The notes under the pieces: model-generated
Told to the model about the DNA's origin: nothing
What the model saw: the letters and a program-made list of their open reading frames with translations, nothing else
Databases searched by the model: none
Assembly (NCBI RefSeq): GCF_001949145.1
Contig: NW_019091403.1
Coordinates: 1,116,619-1,180,618 of the forward strand
Source: Acanthaster planci
Taxonomy: Eukaryota; Echinodermata; Asteroidea; Valvatida; Acanthasteridae
Direction: 5' to 3'
DNA: 64,000 nt
Position numbers and translations under genes: made by a program
In this document: one piece after another, positions 24,767 through 40,708 of the stretch
Position numbering within the stretch: the stretch's first letter is position 1
How the letters are laid out: each line of letters begins with the position of its first letter

Positions 24767-27700
24767 TCACCTCTCAAATAGAAGGGCGAGTTCACAGTGA
24801 TAGGTGTCGGGAAAGAGGTCTACAGGGACAGCCCTGGTGAGGGTGAAGGGCTTGCCGTGGAGTCTGGTGGTTGGGGGACAACAAAGACTGCAAGAAGAAG
24901 AGAAATGGACGGACAAAGTTGTGGTTATATAATACAGCACATCACGCCATTAACGGCCTGGAGTAAGACTCGTCAAAGTGGGAATCACAAACTAAGAACA
25001 GAGAACGTTGGGAGATTTTTGACTTCAGCTGCCAAGTAAAAAGGAGTCAGGCGTGGTTCTTGGCTCATTTCTTTACCTTTCTTTGTCATTTCGTTTAAAG
25101 ACAAATTTACACACACCTAGGGGATCAATCATTCATCATCACGTACTTGAGCATGGGTACTGGGCATGGATGATCCATTCAACTCCCCTTTCTACTACAC
25201 AACTGAACAAAGTGAAAAGACTTGAAGGCATTGGCTTTTGTTGACCATAACCTTGCCTCCTCAGAACTCATCAATCTCCCAAAAACTGGGTCATGGTTCT
25301 GTCACTCACTCTGTGAAATTCCTAGCTGCAGTTCCATCTGGTTTGCAAGATATATATACCAGCCGCCTGATGGACTGACTGCTCCTGATGATACGTATAA
25401 CTCTGGGATCTACACGGAAGAAACAAGTGAAACAGTAACACTGCTCTATTTTGAACTTTACAGCATGGCGACTTGTAATACGTTGCGCAAAGACAAATTG
25501 TAATATGGCTGCTTACGTAGCCCAGCTCTTGCAGGGTTGGCCACCACCACGAGGTCACCGGAGCCCTCTAGTGTCGGCAGGATGTCAGGTAGGATCTCTT
25601 CCACTGGGCCGCACACAAATGTAGCATTGGAGATGGCTGCAACATGACAAATCTTACTTTACATTCAGTTCGAGCAAATACACTTGCTTTCTTTTTGACG
25701 TGATCTTGGATATAAGTAAGTCTGATTATGTTGACTTGATTGTGGGGTTTCTCTAAATAGTTACAAACGAATACAAGTCGCACTGCTTTTCTAACTCTAT
25801 GTCAAAACTAAATGATATCAATGCAGAACTGGAGCTGGACAGAGAAAGTTATATTAATTCTCTTCAAACCCAAATTCAACAGTTGATATTCGTCAGTCGC
25901 CATAAAAACACGTTTGAAACTGACTTTCAGAGCAACAGCGCTGTCCATTGTCAATATATACATATTTTTTGACCAGCAAACACCTAGCTTTATGTACAAG
26001 TCTCGGCATGGTTCAACTGAAATTTAATCAACACCTACCATTGAGCTCAGCATTGACTCTGGCATCCTCTACCGCCTGCTGTATGACCTCCACCCCCACC
26101 ACTTCCTTCACCCGGTCTGCCATGACTAGTCCAATGGTCCCAGTCCCGCAGCACAGGTCCAGGACCGTTGTGTCTTGCCCCAAGTCGCACAGCTCCATGA
26201 CAGTGGAATACAGCACCTCGGTGGCTGGAGTGTTGACTTGGAAGAAGGCATCCGGGGAGATACGAAACTGAAGGTCAAAGAGGGTCTCATGGAGGTGTGG
26301 CTTGCCCAAGAGGAGGTGGAAAGGGGCATCCTCATTGGTAGCTCTTGTCCGAAAGCTAAAAATTAAAATACAGATGCATAACACGCTTTGAATGGTAGAT
26401 GAACACGTACTGAATTTATGGTTAATATCAGAGTTACACCAGCAATGCCACACAGTAATTATGTGAAGAGTCATCTGATTGGTTATCAATTACTTGACTG
26501 GAGATTAAAAGTTTGGCACAGTTTCACATGTGTACTTTGAAGGACGAGTCATCCCAGTTTTTTAGTGGATGTTCTCATACAGAGCACAGTGTGCAAATTT
26601 GACTAGTCCTTTGATTTTACAGATTGGGTAATAGACTTATTGAGGTTTTGATTTTCATATTCATGGATGACCACTGACCTAGACTGGAAGTAGAGAGAGC
26701 TGAGCCCGCAGTCTTTGCCCTCTCCGTAAGCGAAGAAGTCCTGGAGTGACAGCATGGCATCCTCGGTCTCCGTCTCACTAAGGTCACTCTGCGTAAAACT
26801 GACGATGGCCATCAGATCGCCTTCTTGGTTGGAACGGACCACCAGGCCACGCCAGTTGCCATTGTCCTTGAAGCTGAGTGACACGTCCAAGGAGGATTGC
26901 AGGAGAAAAGTCTGATAGGCCTGGAGGTTTGGGTTTGAGATATGATTTGAAATTACACAGCACATGAAAGGGTTACCTTTCTTCACTTCCCAAAGTCAAG
27001 CACTTGCACAGAAACGATGGGGAAATAATTTTATTTTGGAAAAAAATTCAAGAGAGAACATTTCCTACAGTGACAACCAAGCTAGAAGTACAGGAATGAT
27101 CGTTCAAACATTATTTTTGAATAATTTGACAACATACCTTTTCTACATTTTTGTGTGCTTGGCTGATATTTCTGGCTGGATCGGAGGGTAGACATATTAT
27201 ATTTTTCTCTAAAACAAAACAGTAAGGAAACTTATATTTTAACATTACAAGACTGCAGCCAATTTTAAACAGAAATGCTACCAATGGGTCTTCTATAGGT
27301 GATGTTGCCATTCCTTCCTAATAAAGAAGAGATCATGCCATACCAAAACGATAAGAACAAATGACGTGCAGAAATGGAAAACCAAGAATGATACAGGTAA
27401 CATAGTCTTATTAAACTGACTGATAAATTTTGACAGGAACCCAATTTTTGGCAAGTGGAAGGGGGTGTGAACTAGCAAATCAGGAATGGATAGAGCAGTT
27501 AGTAGACTATCATTTCAGCATTTGAGGTTAGACTCCCATTAAGGTTGTATTTTCTGGGTCAATTACACCCCCCCAATTATGTTCCTACTTTTCCACTCTC
27601 CAATGAAGAGACCGACTGTTTTCCTGTTTCCATCAGCACCAACACCAACGCTGAGTTCCGATTTATTCCTGTATCCTTCTGTCACCGGCTGACAAGAAAA

Positions 27701-28351
27701 CAAATTGTACACACTAAATCCTTTGAATTTCAATTATTAGTAAGAAACTGTATACCACCACCCACACTCCAAAAACAAACAGGAAACTTATGTCATCAAC
27801 TAAGATACAATAACTTCAAACTGCCTCACAAACAAAACAAGACCAGTAAGCAAAAGAAATCATCACACAAATCTAAACAAATTTTTTAAAATTAGAGTTT
27901 GGTCAACCTGAAGATTTTTATGCTGATTAACAAATCAACTTTGTAAAAAGAACTTAGCTGTCATACCGAAGGCTTTATTGTGTCGAGTTGACAACACAGT
28001 CCTCCAAATCTGTGAGTCCTGTCCAGTGTTTCTGTCAATCCAATCTCAGCTTCTTGCTCAATGAGAGAATTTGTCAGTTTCATCAGTACCTTGGAATTCC
28101 TGAGTTGCTTGAGCTCAAGCTGTTTCTTGTAAGGGAGCTTCCACAGAGGAGTGACGGCCTTTCGCAGTTTGTTCTTGAGGTAAGTCTGGGCGTAGTTTGC
28201 TGAGTCTGTTTGGTGAATCGTCTCCTCTGTGATTGTGAAGGTGGGCGTAAACTCTTGGGGCAGTGGTTCTGACAATTGGGGAGGTGGGGCTGTTTGTGCC
28301 TTCAGCTTCTTTGTCTGTCGCCGTGTTGCTTTGACTTGTGTGCTGCACTGC
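24767..28351 (-). CDS. TRMT2B: TRMT2B-like tRNA/rRNA (uracil-5-)-methyltransferase, 5' end missing
   Basis: SAM-dependent enzyme that makes 5-methyluridine; vertebrate TRMT2B acts in mitochondria on tRNA position 54 and on small-subunit rRNA (known). Exons read on the minus strand: 28351-27967, 27688-27589, 27208-27138, 26920-26679, 26355-26039, 25636-25517, 25409-25310, 24887-24767; all junctions keep one frame, giving 485 residues. Family marks in order: VTPLWKLPYKKQL, EGYRNKSELSVG, FRISPDAFFQVN, SAM motif DLCCGTGTIGL, VEDARVNAELN, NPARAGL, catalytic-Cys motif YISCKPDG, and HCELALLF with the likely general-base Glu. NPARAGL and LCCPP near the end match TRMT2B better than TRMT2A, which has DPPRAGL. 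The first listed exon starts with one base of a split codon and has no suitable Met, so at least one short upstream exon (probably with a targeting peptide) remains unplaced between 28352 and about 29400. Confidence 0.92.
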
Positions 28352-29401
28352 CTATGAATAATTCTAAATTGATCGCAAAATAACTGAAATTAATGTATCA
28401 TAATCATTCCGGCTAAACAGCAGAATACCCCACCACCCGACACGATCAACATCATAGCCAGGTACAGGTCAAAGTGTCACATTCTTCTCAAGGGATTTTC
28501 ACTTTGTACCCACGTGACCAGTCATTTCAGGGGTCGTTTTTAGAGTGGCAGGGTATTCTGTAATTACTCCATCATTCTGTAAAAAAATTCTTCGAATGGA
28601 TGTTAAAAACTGTACTTGCATCATTAAAGGTCCTGCATGGAGTGCCCTCACAGAGAATATATGTTGTTATTTAGATTTAAATGACAACGAAGTGCTACAG
28701 TGTCTCACACTGATATCACACAGGAACAAAAACCTGTCATTATTTACCATATAACTTTCATTTTACAACTCATTTGTAAAGGAACTGTTCTCTAGGCTAT
28801 ATAAGCAGCATTTTCCACATACAGATTACAGGTGCATGTCAGTATAAACTTCAAAGTTCAAGCAATCTTCTTTAGTTTTCACTTTTCACTGAGCACAGCA
28901 ATTTCTGCACAAAAAAAATTTTGTCTCTGCTCTGGTAAAAAGTGATGGTCATTCCTGAAAGGCTTCATTTCTGGAAAACGACGCATGCATCCACCAACCA
29001 TGTCCACGCACGTGCACTTGACCAGATCATGGCAGATATGCATGACGCACCGACTTGGCATGACATAAAACTAACTACATGTAAGTAACAACAACAGATA
29101 AATTCTTCAGGATGACTTCTCGGTGTTCCTGTTATGTTAGCGTCCACTGTGACAGAAATTCTCCATAAACAAGTCAAACTGTACCTATTTATTACCTTAA
29201 AAATATTGGCGCACGTGCCAAATGTTTTGCAAAGGGCGCAGCCATATTGCAATAGGCTATCAATCAAGTGCACGTTTGATAAAGTATCAACGATTGTGAT
29301 TGGTTCGAACAGCAAGCTCCACCCATGACATTCCTCGTTTGCCCAATCCATGATTCTGTTGCAAGAGAGCGAACGTATCATCCCTCGGGAGCCAGGGCAA
29401 A
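28352..29401. promoter_or_regulatory. Head-to-head region between TRMT2B and MEAF6
   Basis: About 1 kb separates the first recognised TRMT2B exon (minus) from the MEAF6 start codon (plus). It must contain the missing TRMT2B 5' exon, both promoters and the MEAF6 5' UTR. CCAAT-type words lie near 29295-29345. A 140-bp inverted-repeat element occupies 28421-28560. Confidence 0.5.
28421..28560. mobile_element. 140-bp inverted-repeat element (MITE-like)
   Basis: The left end CAGAATACCCCACCAC is matched by the right end, whose reverse complement is CAGAATACCCTGCCAC (14 of 16). There is no coding capacity. No convincing target-site duplication was seen, so the class is open. Confidence 0.45.
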
Positions 29402-33928
<4,527 letters not shown>

Positions 33929-34081
33929 GATGACCGAGAAGCCAAGGTCAAAGGTCATGAGTGTACAAAAGAGGTATTCAAGCAAGCTCTTGGTTGTGTA
34001 AGCAGAGCACGAGTCCTGTGTAGAAGGAAAGTGTGAATATGTGTATTGGTCAAGATTTGTTTTGTAATGAATAGCTGAAAG

Positions 34082-34087
34082 AATAAA
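34082..34087 (+). terminator. MEAF6 polyadenylation signal
   Basis: AATAAA 154 bases after the MEAF6 stop codon, the nearest canonical hexamer downstream. Confidence 0.5.
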
Positions 34088-34214
34088 CCCAACAATGTCT
34101 GGACAGTGCAACTCACAGGGTGATCAATAGTGGACACTTAGGCAATGGTTGTCCAGATAACTTGTTGCCCTGAATGGGATTTAGAAACTCCAAGGTTTAC
34201 TGGCTAGTTTGACA

Positions 34215-34385
34215 GTCATCAAGCATGTGACTTCGAAAAATTTACCCCATTGGCTGTCCCAATTAGTGGTTACTAAACATGACCTGGGAAAACAGACCTC
34301 ACTGACTGTGATTGGCGGTTGTGAAGCATGTGACTTGGAAGGACTAGCTTCATTGGCTGCTCTGATAACAGATCCCCTGAAGAAA
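34215..34385. repeat. Imperfect tandem repeat, three ~50-bp units
   Basis: Units begin at about 34223 (GCATGTGACTTCGAA), 34276 (ACATGACCTGGGAA) and 34326 (GCATGTGACTTGGAA), each followed by a version of CATTGGCTG and a TGAT/CAAT end. Similarity is clear between units 1 and 3 and weaker for unit 2. It lies just beyond the MEAF6 3' end. Confidence 0.55.
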
Positions 34386-34925
34386 AAAGAAACCAAAAGA
34401 AGAATGGTTGAGTTAGAAACATGTTCAGGTACTTACTCATTTCAAACTTCAGTGTGGACAGTTGTACTTCTTTACCCACAACCAACCAGATGTTGCAGTG
34501 CAACGTTCCTGCCATCATCGTAGAAAAGTACAAGCTTCTCTCAACAGACATGCAACTTGGACTTTGACAAAAAGAGGAAATTCCAATCTTTACACGACTT
34601 TGTAGAGTGTTTTTCAATTTTCAGTGGCATCAGTGTGAAGTGAAAAGCAAGGAAATCAGCTGATCCAAGGAAAAGTTGCTCGCCTGTCTAAAGCAAACCT
34701 AAATGCGGTTGAGAATGACCAAGCAAGTTGTACATTTGAAGTGGTTTCGGTCTTTGTGTACATGTATGTTCTACTTTCTATGCAAGCACAGTGTAATGTT
34801 TAATTTCTTTTAAGTGTTGTATAAACTTACTAGTGATGATTAGTTTTTGTAGAATGTGGTTTGTGTGTATGAAGATAAAACAAAGGGCGTTTGTGTAGAG
34901 ACTTGAAGGTTATTTCTGCTATAAG

Positions 34926-35266
34926 CAGTCTAGGGTATTACCATATATGGGCATAGTGACCTTTCCTATACTGATAGAGCAATTTTTATCAAAATTCAAT
35001 TTTGAATATCTCAAGTTGGCTACGACGATTTTTAAATCCCATCGGTACAAACGTGTTTTAGATCTTTTAGTTTATATCTCATTCTCAGGTTTTTTTTTTA
35101 TCACAGCCAATCAAATTTTTGCAATTAAAATTTTCTGTTAGTGTTTTTGAAACATGGAAACACCTATGCAATCCGTTGCAAGCTGCTAGAACAAGCCTTG
35201 TGATTTGTCAGATTGCACCAGATTATAATGTAATAGGCTGTCCAAATATGGTAATACTCTAGACTG
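34926..35266. mobile_element. 341-bp MITE-like element with 28-bp terminal inverted repeats
   Basis: The left terminus begins CAGTCTAGGGTATTACCAT and matches the reverse complement of the right terminus at 25 of 28 positions (34926-34953 against 35239-35266). There is no coding capacity. CAGT ends recall Tc1/mariner-type termini, but no TA duplication is visible at the flanks, so superfamily is unassigned. Confidence 0.65.
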
Positions 35267-36179
35267 AAAAGAGGAAAAAAACACCCTTCTATACAAGCTG
35301 TGTACCAGTCATAAACCGTCTCAGCGTTGACAATCACTTCATTGTTTGCCTTGGGTGCTTTTAGAAAAAAATAAAACTGCATCGCCCCAGTGACGTGTTT
35401 TGGCATTGGGAACATAACTTTCATCTTAGTTTAAATATTTGAAATTGTATCGGCCAGCAGCAGAAGCCCTTGTATACCTCTTTTTGAAAGTTTGTGTTAT
35501 TCACTGTCCGTAGAATTCCAAGCTGCATTGTATCAATTGAAAATTCAAAGGAAACTGTACAGAAGGAATGTAAAAATTTGTTCAACGAAATGCAAAGATT
35601 TTTGGAATTCACCGGATCATTATCAGTGTTGTGAGTCCAGCTGCACTTCTTGTATACAAACTTAGGCATAAACGTAGTGGAGAGCGAATATGTACAACCA
35701 AATATCTTGTATTTAAAGTCAATGTACGTTTACGCTTTAACTTGGAAGCCACTTCATGAAAGAAGAAAATGACTAATGCAGTTTCCGTGTTCTGTTCTGG
35801 GCAGCTTGAAGACTGTAACTACAACCACCTAAATCTTTCATTCAAAAAACACCTTTACCAAGTACCCTGGTTAAAAAAATGTCCCTCTGTACAGGGTCAA
35901 ACAAATCCCAAAACTGTTGGTTCACACTTCAAATCAGAGTATTAAAGTTGCGAGTCTGTAAAAAGTATCGGTCAAAGTCTAGAAGCAAAGTGTGTGCGAA
36001 ATAGACACCTCTTCACAGTGAAAAGTTCAGAATTTAGACATTTCAAGGCTTCAAATCCAAAAGTTTTTATCTGCGAATATTTCTGAATTTAGCATGAGTA
36101 GTTGTACTACATAACTCTTGTGAAACTTACAAACTGAATCTTTGTCAGTCTGATTCTGTTTTGACAAAATTAATCACCA
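35267..36179. other. Intergenic, MEAF6-OSTM1, no gene seen
   Basis: AT-rich sequence between the convergent MEAF6 and OSTM1 3' ends. I see no exon-like frame or clear repeat in this part. Confidence 0.5.
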
Positions 36180-36190
36180 TTTATTTTATT
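36180..36190 (-). terminator. OSTM1 polyadenylation signals (two overlapping AATAAA)
   Basis: On the minus strand two AATAAA words overlap by one base at 36190-36185 and 36185-36180, about 745 bases past the OSTM1 stop. They would give an ordinary 3' UTR length. Confidence 0.45.
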
Positions 36191-36934
36191 AGCATGTACA
36201 TAAATGTAAAGTTTACAAATATACATGATAGAGTGAAATAAAAAAAAAGAGAAATTCTTAAAATATGCCAGATATTGTAGACTGCTATTTCAGAATAGTT
36301 AAATGCTGTCCTAGCAATAAATACGCAAGTATCTATTACCAAAATATATGCAAATAGATTCCAAATACAAAAAAGTTTGTAAATTACACTCCTCTAGAGC
36401 AAACCGAGGCAATTTCTTTGGTTTTTTCATGGAACTTGAAGCTTGCCATCAACATTCAAACTGAGTAACTGACAAATGGGTAAATAAACTCCATGTCAAC
36501 TTCATGATAACACAGTACAATCGGTGAGCTGCTCTTGGAAGATGGCTTGTGTGGGATCATTGAAGGTGTAAAAATTCATCACTTTTGTTGTCAAAATTGA
36601 ATTCCCACCTAAAAACATCTAAATTTAAAGGCCAACCCCACAACATGGAATAAATATGGCTTTAAGCTCTTGGTTATAGAAGCTGGAAATGCTGGCAGAA
36701 ATATTTCCAGTGAAGACATCAGGATTAAACATGGAACAAGAAATGTCTCAATGGATGTGCCTAAGATTACTGATAACATAGTTGTAGGTCACAGAAACAC
36801 TGACTATCCAAGGTGGCTCTCATCCTGTGTATTTACCAAACAAATCTTGCAAAATTAAAGCGGTACACATTTGTCTTGTCACATGAGGTTGGTCCAATAC
36901 AGCTGACCAATCCGCATTCATGGTTTGGGTTGTG

Positions 36935-39836
36935 TCATATCGTGTTAGATGAGCTTTCCTCAGTCAGAAAAGCCTCTCCATGCTCTGGCAGTGTGATCAA
37001 TTTTGGTTGAGAGGGTCGATGGGTTTTCCTCAGTCGATTTTCTGTAGGTGGGAGAAAAAAATAAATACATACTAGGGTATACACTCCTGTATGCAAAATT
37101 CCTCCCCCCCCAAAAAAAAAAAGATTGCAAAAATGCCCGGATAACTTAATAACACAAGAGTTTATGTATATCCTTAGTGGGGATAGCAGACTATCTCAAT
37201 GGGACAGAAGTATCCTACATGGTAAGTATGTTAAAAGAATTAATTAAAAATTACACAGGTCAGGTGTAACAGGGACACAAAAATGTCACCCTTTTGGACC
37301 CTGAATTTATAAAACAACCCATATCCTGATTAAGAGAGGAACAGCAATGAAATTTGAGATGTAACCAGTTGTCAGTGGTTGGATTATCCCAATTGGGGGG
37401 GTGACTGCTTACGTTTCATCAGCTTGTGCTCCACCTTCACAGAGTGCATCTTGGAGCCCAAGTAGAAGAAAATTGGGAAGGAACAGAAGAAGATGCTGAT
37501 GGCAACAATGGAGACAACATCCTTCCTGGTACAGGTGCAATTATAGGCAACACTCCACTCTTTCCTTGTACTGTTCATCTATGAATGACAGTGATGAAAA
37601 GATGCTGACCGATTACATTGGACTTACATAGAAATGTATACAGAAGGAAACGAGCTGAGAAGAGATACGCTCAACAACAGGTACAGGTTACCAACCAAAA
37701 TACTATGTGATGTATACCACTATTGACTGGTACTCTGTTGGTATGTGGTTAGCAAAAGAATCTGCTGAACAATGTTGTGTGCCAAGCGTATTTATACACT
37801 TAAGCCGGGAAATTTAAACCCAGCAAGTGCATGTATTGATATTTCCATGTCATTTCCTGAAAATGAATTTCCCAAAGAATAAATCACAAAATTTAGAAAG
37901 TTTTCTCCAGACTCCAGCCAACCATGAGCATAGATACACCCCTCCTACAAAAGACTGCTCTTTGCTCCACCCCTCCACTTCTTACCAGTTCTACACAGTC
38001 AAAGCAAATCTCCTCCACCTCTCCCAAGGACTGGTAAGCCTTGCTCAGCCTCTGGTAGATGGCAGAGCAGTTAGTGCACACATCCCCATTTTGCTGTTTT
38101 GGGACAAGACAACCGAAATGAACATGTGAACACATTAGCCACATTTAACTTTGAAAAGATCATAAAAGTGTATTACACAGTTTCACAATATTGCTGTGGC
38201 AAAACATTTTCCTAACCAACAATTGAGACTACCATAACATTTGCAGTATGCAGTATAAAGTAAACTCTGGAAATAAAGTGCATAACAAGTTCTAGGTGTG
38301 AAGGATGTACCATCAATCATTGCTGCAATGGTTGGATGACATATGAAAAATAATTTTTGTTCCTTGTTTTTCAATACTTACTGCCACGACAGCCTCAAAA
38401 CAATTCAGGGTTTCATTGTTGTACTTCCGGAACTTTGACACTTTCTCAGCAAGTGGACAATTCTCTGTTGTCTTGTTAGTGCAATCTTTCACATCTTTGA
38501 AGCAACCTAAATGCACATAACACAATTATCCGTTTTTGCATACTGGGATTTTTCTGATATTTAAATAACAGCATGGAACATTGTTGTATCAAACATGATA
38601 AATGAACTACTTACTCTCACAATTTGCTTTTTGCCAAAGATTCTTCAAAAATTTGTGTATTTCTCTCAGGATCTGCACTCGATCAGAACTCAGCAAACTG
38701 TCACTGCATGTGTCTGCCTAAGTAAAGAAAACGAAGACAGAATGTGCACTAGAAATGTTACTCCAAGCAGTAACCCCAGCCCTAGCGATCATGACATTGG
38801 GATTTCTAAACTTGTCAGTTGGCTGGTAAGAGTTCCATATATGAACATCACTAATTTTCCCTAAGAATGGTTTATTATCCATTAGAAAGTGAAAATGTGT
38901 CGATTTAACAGGGAAATATTTAAGTACTTACTTAGAAAAAACTTAGAATTATTAAATCAATCTTGTAGGGTTTGTAAATAGGGTGTCAAGTCATGTCAGG
39001 GTAAAAACTCTTTTCTATGAGTTGTAAAGAACAATTGAAAAAGTCACAATGTAAACTCGCACAGATTTTTGTTACATTCACTCATATAATCAGAAAGAAC
39101 GATGCTTTCTGCTGCTGCTTTTTTCATCATGAATATATCCATCATCATCTCAAGGTCTGTCATTGCTAAAGTGCTGAAAAGACATGAATCTGCGACTGAG
39201 AAAAATTTCCCACTTCGTTAGGAAATAGTTCACAAATTTTCTCGACTACCTACAGACTTTGCTAAGTTTGCACACAACTATGGCAACCGCTGAAGTGGAG
39301 TTGGGAGGCAACATTCTTGCCCACATAAATCATGGAGTATTTTACAAGTTGCTCACCTTTTCAATTTCCCTGAAGTTCTTTTCGACTTCATTAAACTCGA
39401 CCACACAGGTTTCGCATAAAAGCAACGGTTTGGCGTTAAAAAGGGCACAGTGCACAAAAATGGAGGAGACGTTTGCATAGTCTTCTAAGAGTTCGCGACA
39501 ATCCCTGGTCAACGCCGGGATGAACCGCGCCATTGAGGATCGTCCAAAGGGGAGCAGAAAAGGCAAAACGGCTGTCACTACATCAGCTGTTGATTCCGTC
39601 ATATCGGTCGTGATAGCCGGAGGCGTTCCCGTCGCGATAGTTCCTGAGACCTTAAAATAATCGCTCTCCTTTTGATTTGGTACAGAATAATATGAATCTG
39701 TCACAGCAGGTACGGCTGAAGGATCTTTGTGTGCATTACAAATGAGAACACTAATAAATACAGGCAAAAGAACAAATATTGTGGGCATATTTCTCCTTGA
39801 GTCGCGCACAAACTTCCTGACAATGATAATCGCCAT
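36935..39836 (-). CDS. OSTM1: OSTM1, type I membrane beta-subunit of the lysosomal ClC-7 exchanger
   Basis: OSTM1 stabilises ClC-7 in lysosomes and the osteoclast ruffled border; its loss causes severe osteopetrosis in mammals (known). Minus-strand exons: 39836-39357, 38717-38615, 38506-38382, 38093-37986, 37578-37413, 37041-36935; phases 0,1,0,0,1, product 362 aa (human 334). Features: N-terminal hydrophobic signal segment near residues 18-34, a Thr/Ser/Pro-rich stretch, then the Cys-rich luminal domain with CRELLEDYANVS, LLLCETCVVEF, SLLSSDRVQIL, WQKANCESC, NNETLNCFEAVV and VCTNCSAIYQRLSKAY. Several N-glycosylation sequons (NVS, NKT, NET, NST, NCT) are present. One transmembrane helix lies at about 293-313, followed by a short basic cytosolic tail. 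The acceptor for exon 2 was chosen for phase: the upstream of two AGs keeps the frame. A second Met at residue 17 may be the true start. Confidence 0.94.
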
Positions 39837-40708
39837 ATTTACATTTGTTTCATAAATAAATATAATACGCAGATCTAATAAACCCGAATAACGATCATTA
39901 AAAGTTAATTATAACCTTTTCAAAATTTAAATTCCTTAATCAGTTATTTATTTTTTAATTGTCCTGAATATTTAGCGAAGTTTTTAAAATAACAGTTTTC
40001 ACAGAAAGAAACATTATGAAACAGACTAATATGTAGTCGGGTGCTTGAAAAGGGACGAAACCTTTGCGTTCAATTTGTTATGCGTCGGTCTAGTACCTTG
40101 TTCATTGGTTGTCATGCTTTGCGTTAAGCTTAAGCCAGTTCGACGACTAATCTCGCGTTGTCCCAAGTAATTTTGATTGTGCCTCAAAAGGCCTAACTAT
40201 GAGAAGAATCTGGCAAAGAGTTTCAAATCTGTATTGTGTGCAGAATGAGTAAGTGTACTATGGTTCAAAATAATTCCAAATAATGGTAAGCTTGTCAAAT
40301 ATAACATCCGTTTGTTTCAAAAACATGAAGAAGTAGGCCTAGCTAGGGGCGGCCTTGAACTCAGTTCGCTGTTTCTCGCTCACGGAGCCGGCCAAGCACA
40401 TTGTTCAATTTGTTGATTGCGCTGTTGTTTAGAACCATAGGCCTAAATGTGACATTTGCATATGGCGCTCTGTTGAAAGGTTTCTGGAAACATGAAAAAC
40501 CTTGGTTTAAGCTCTTACAGGATTATGATTTATTTAATCGGACTTCAACTTTCTTTTCATTAAAATTAAAGGGCTCGAGCAATACTCCAATACCTAGGCC
40601 CTAGTACTTACATGTAGGCTACTACTAGTACTACTCTATCTGGATACATCTGATGAATGGGCCAAACAGTTAAGTATTATTAAATCGAATTTTTCTGACT
40701 GAAGGCGT
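39837..40708. promoter_or_regulatory. Divergent promoter region, OSTM1/MRPS31
   Basis: The start codons of OSTM1 (minus) and MRPS31 (plus) are 872 bases apart with no gene between, so both promoters lie here. Two TAGGCCTA palindromes occur (40334, 40438). No TATA box was clearly placed. Confidence 0.55.

Noticed and set aside
28965-29381. 138-codon minus frame upstream of MEAF6
   Set aside because: Overlaps the MEAF6 5' region and resembles no known protein; at most its first part could be a TRMT2B exon.
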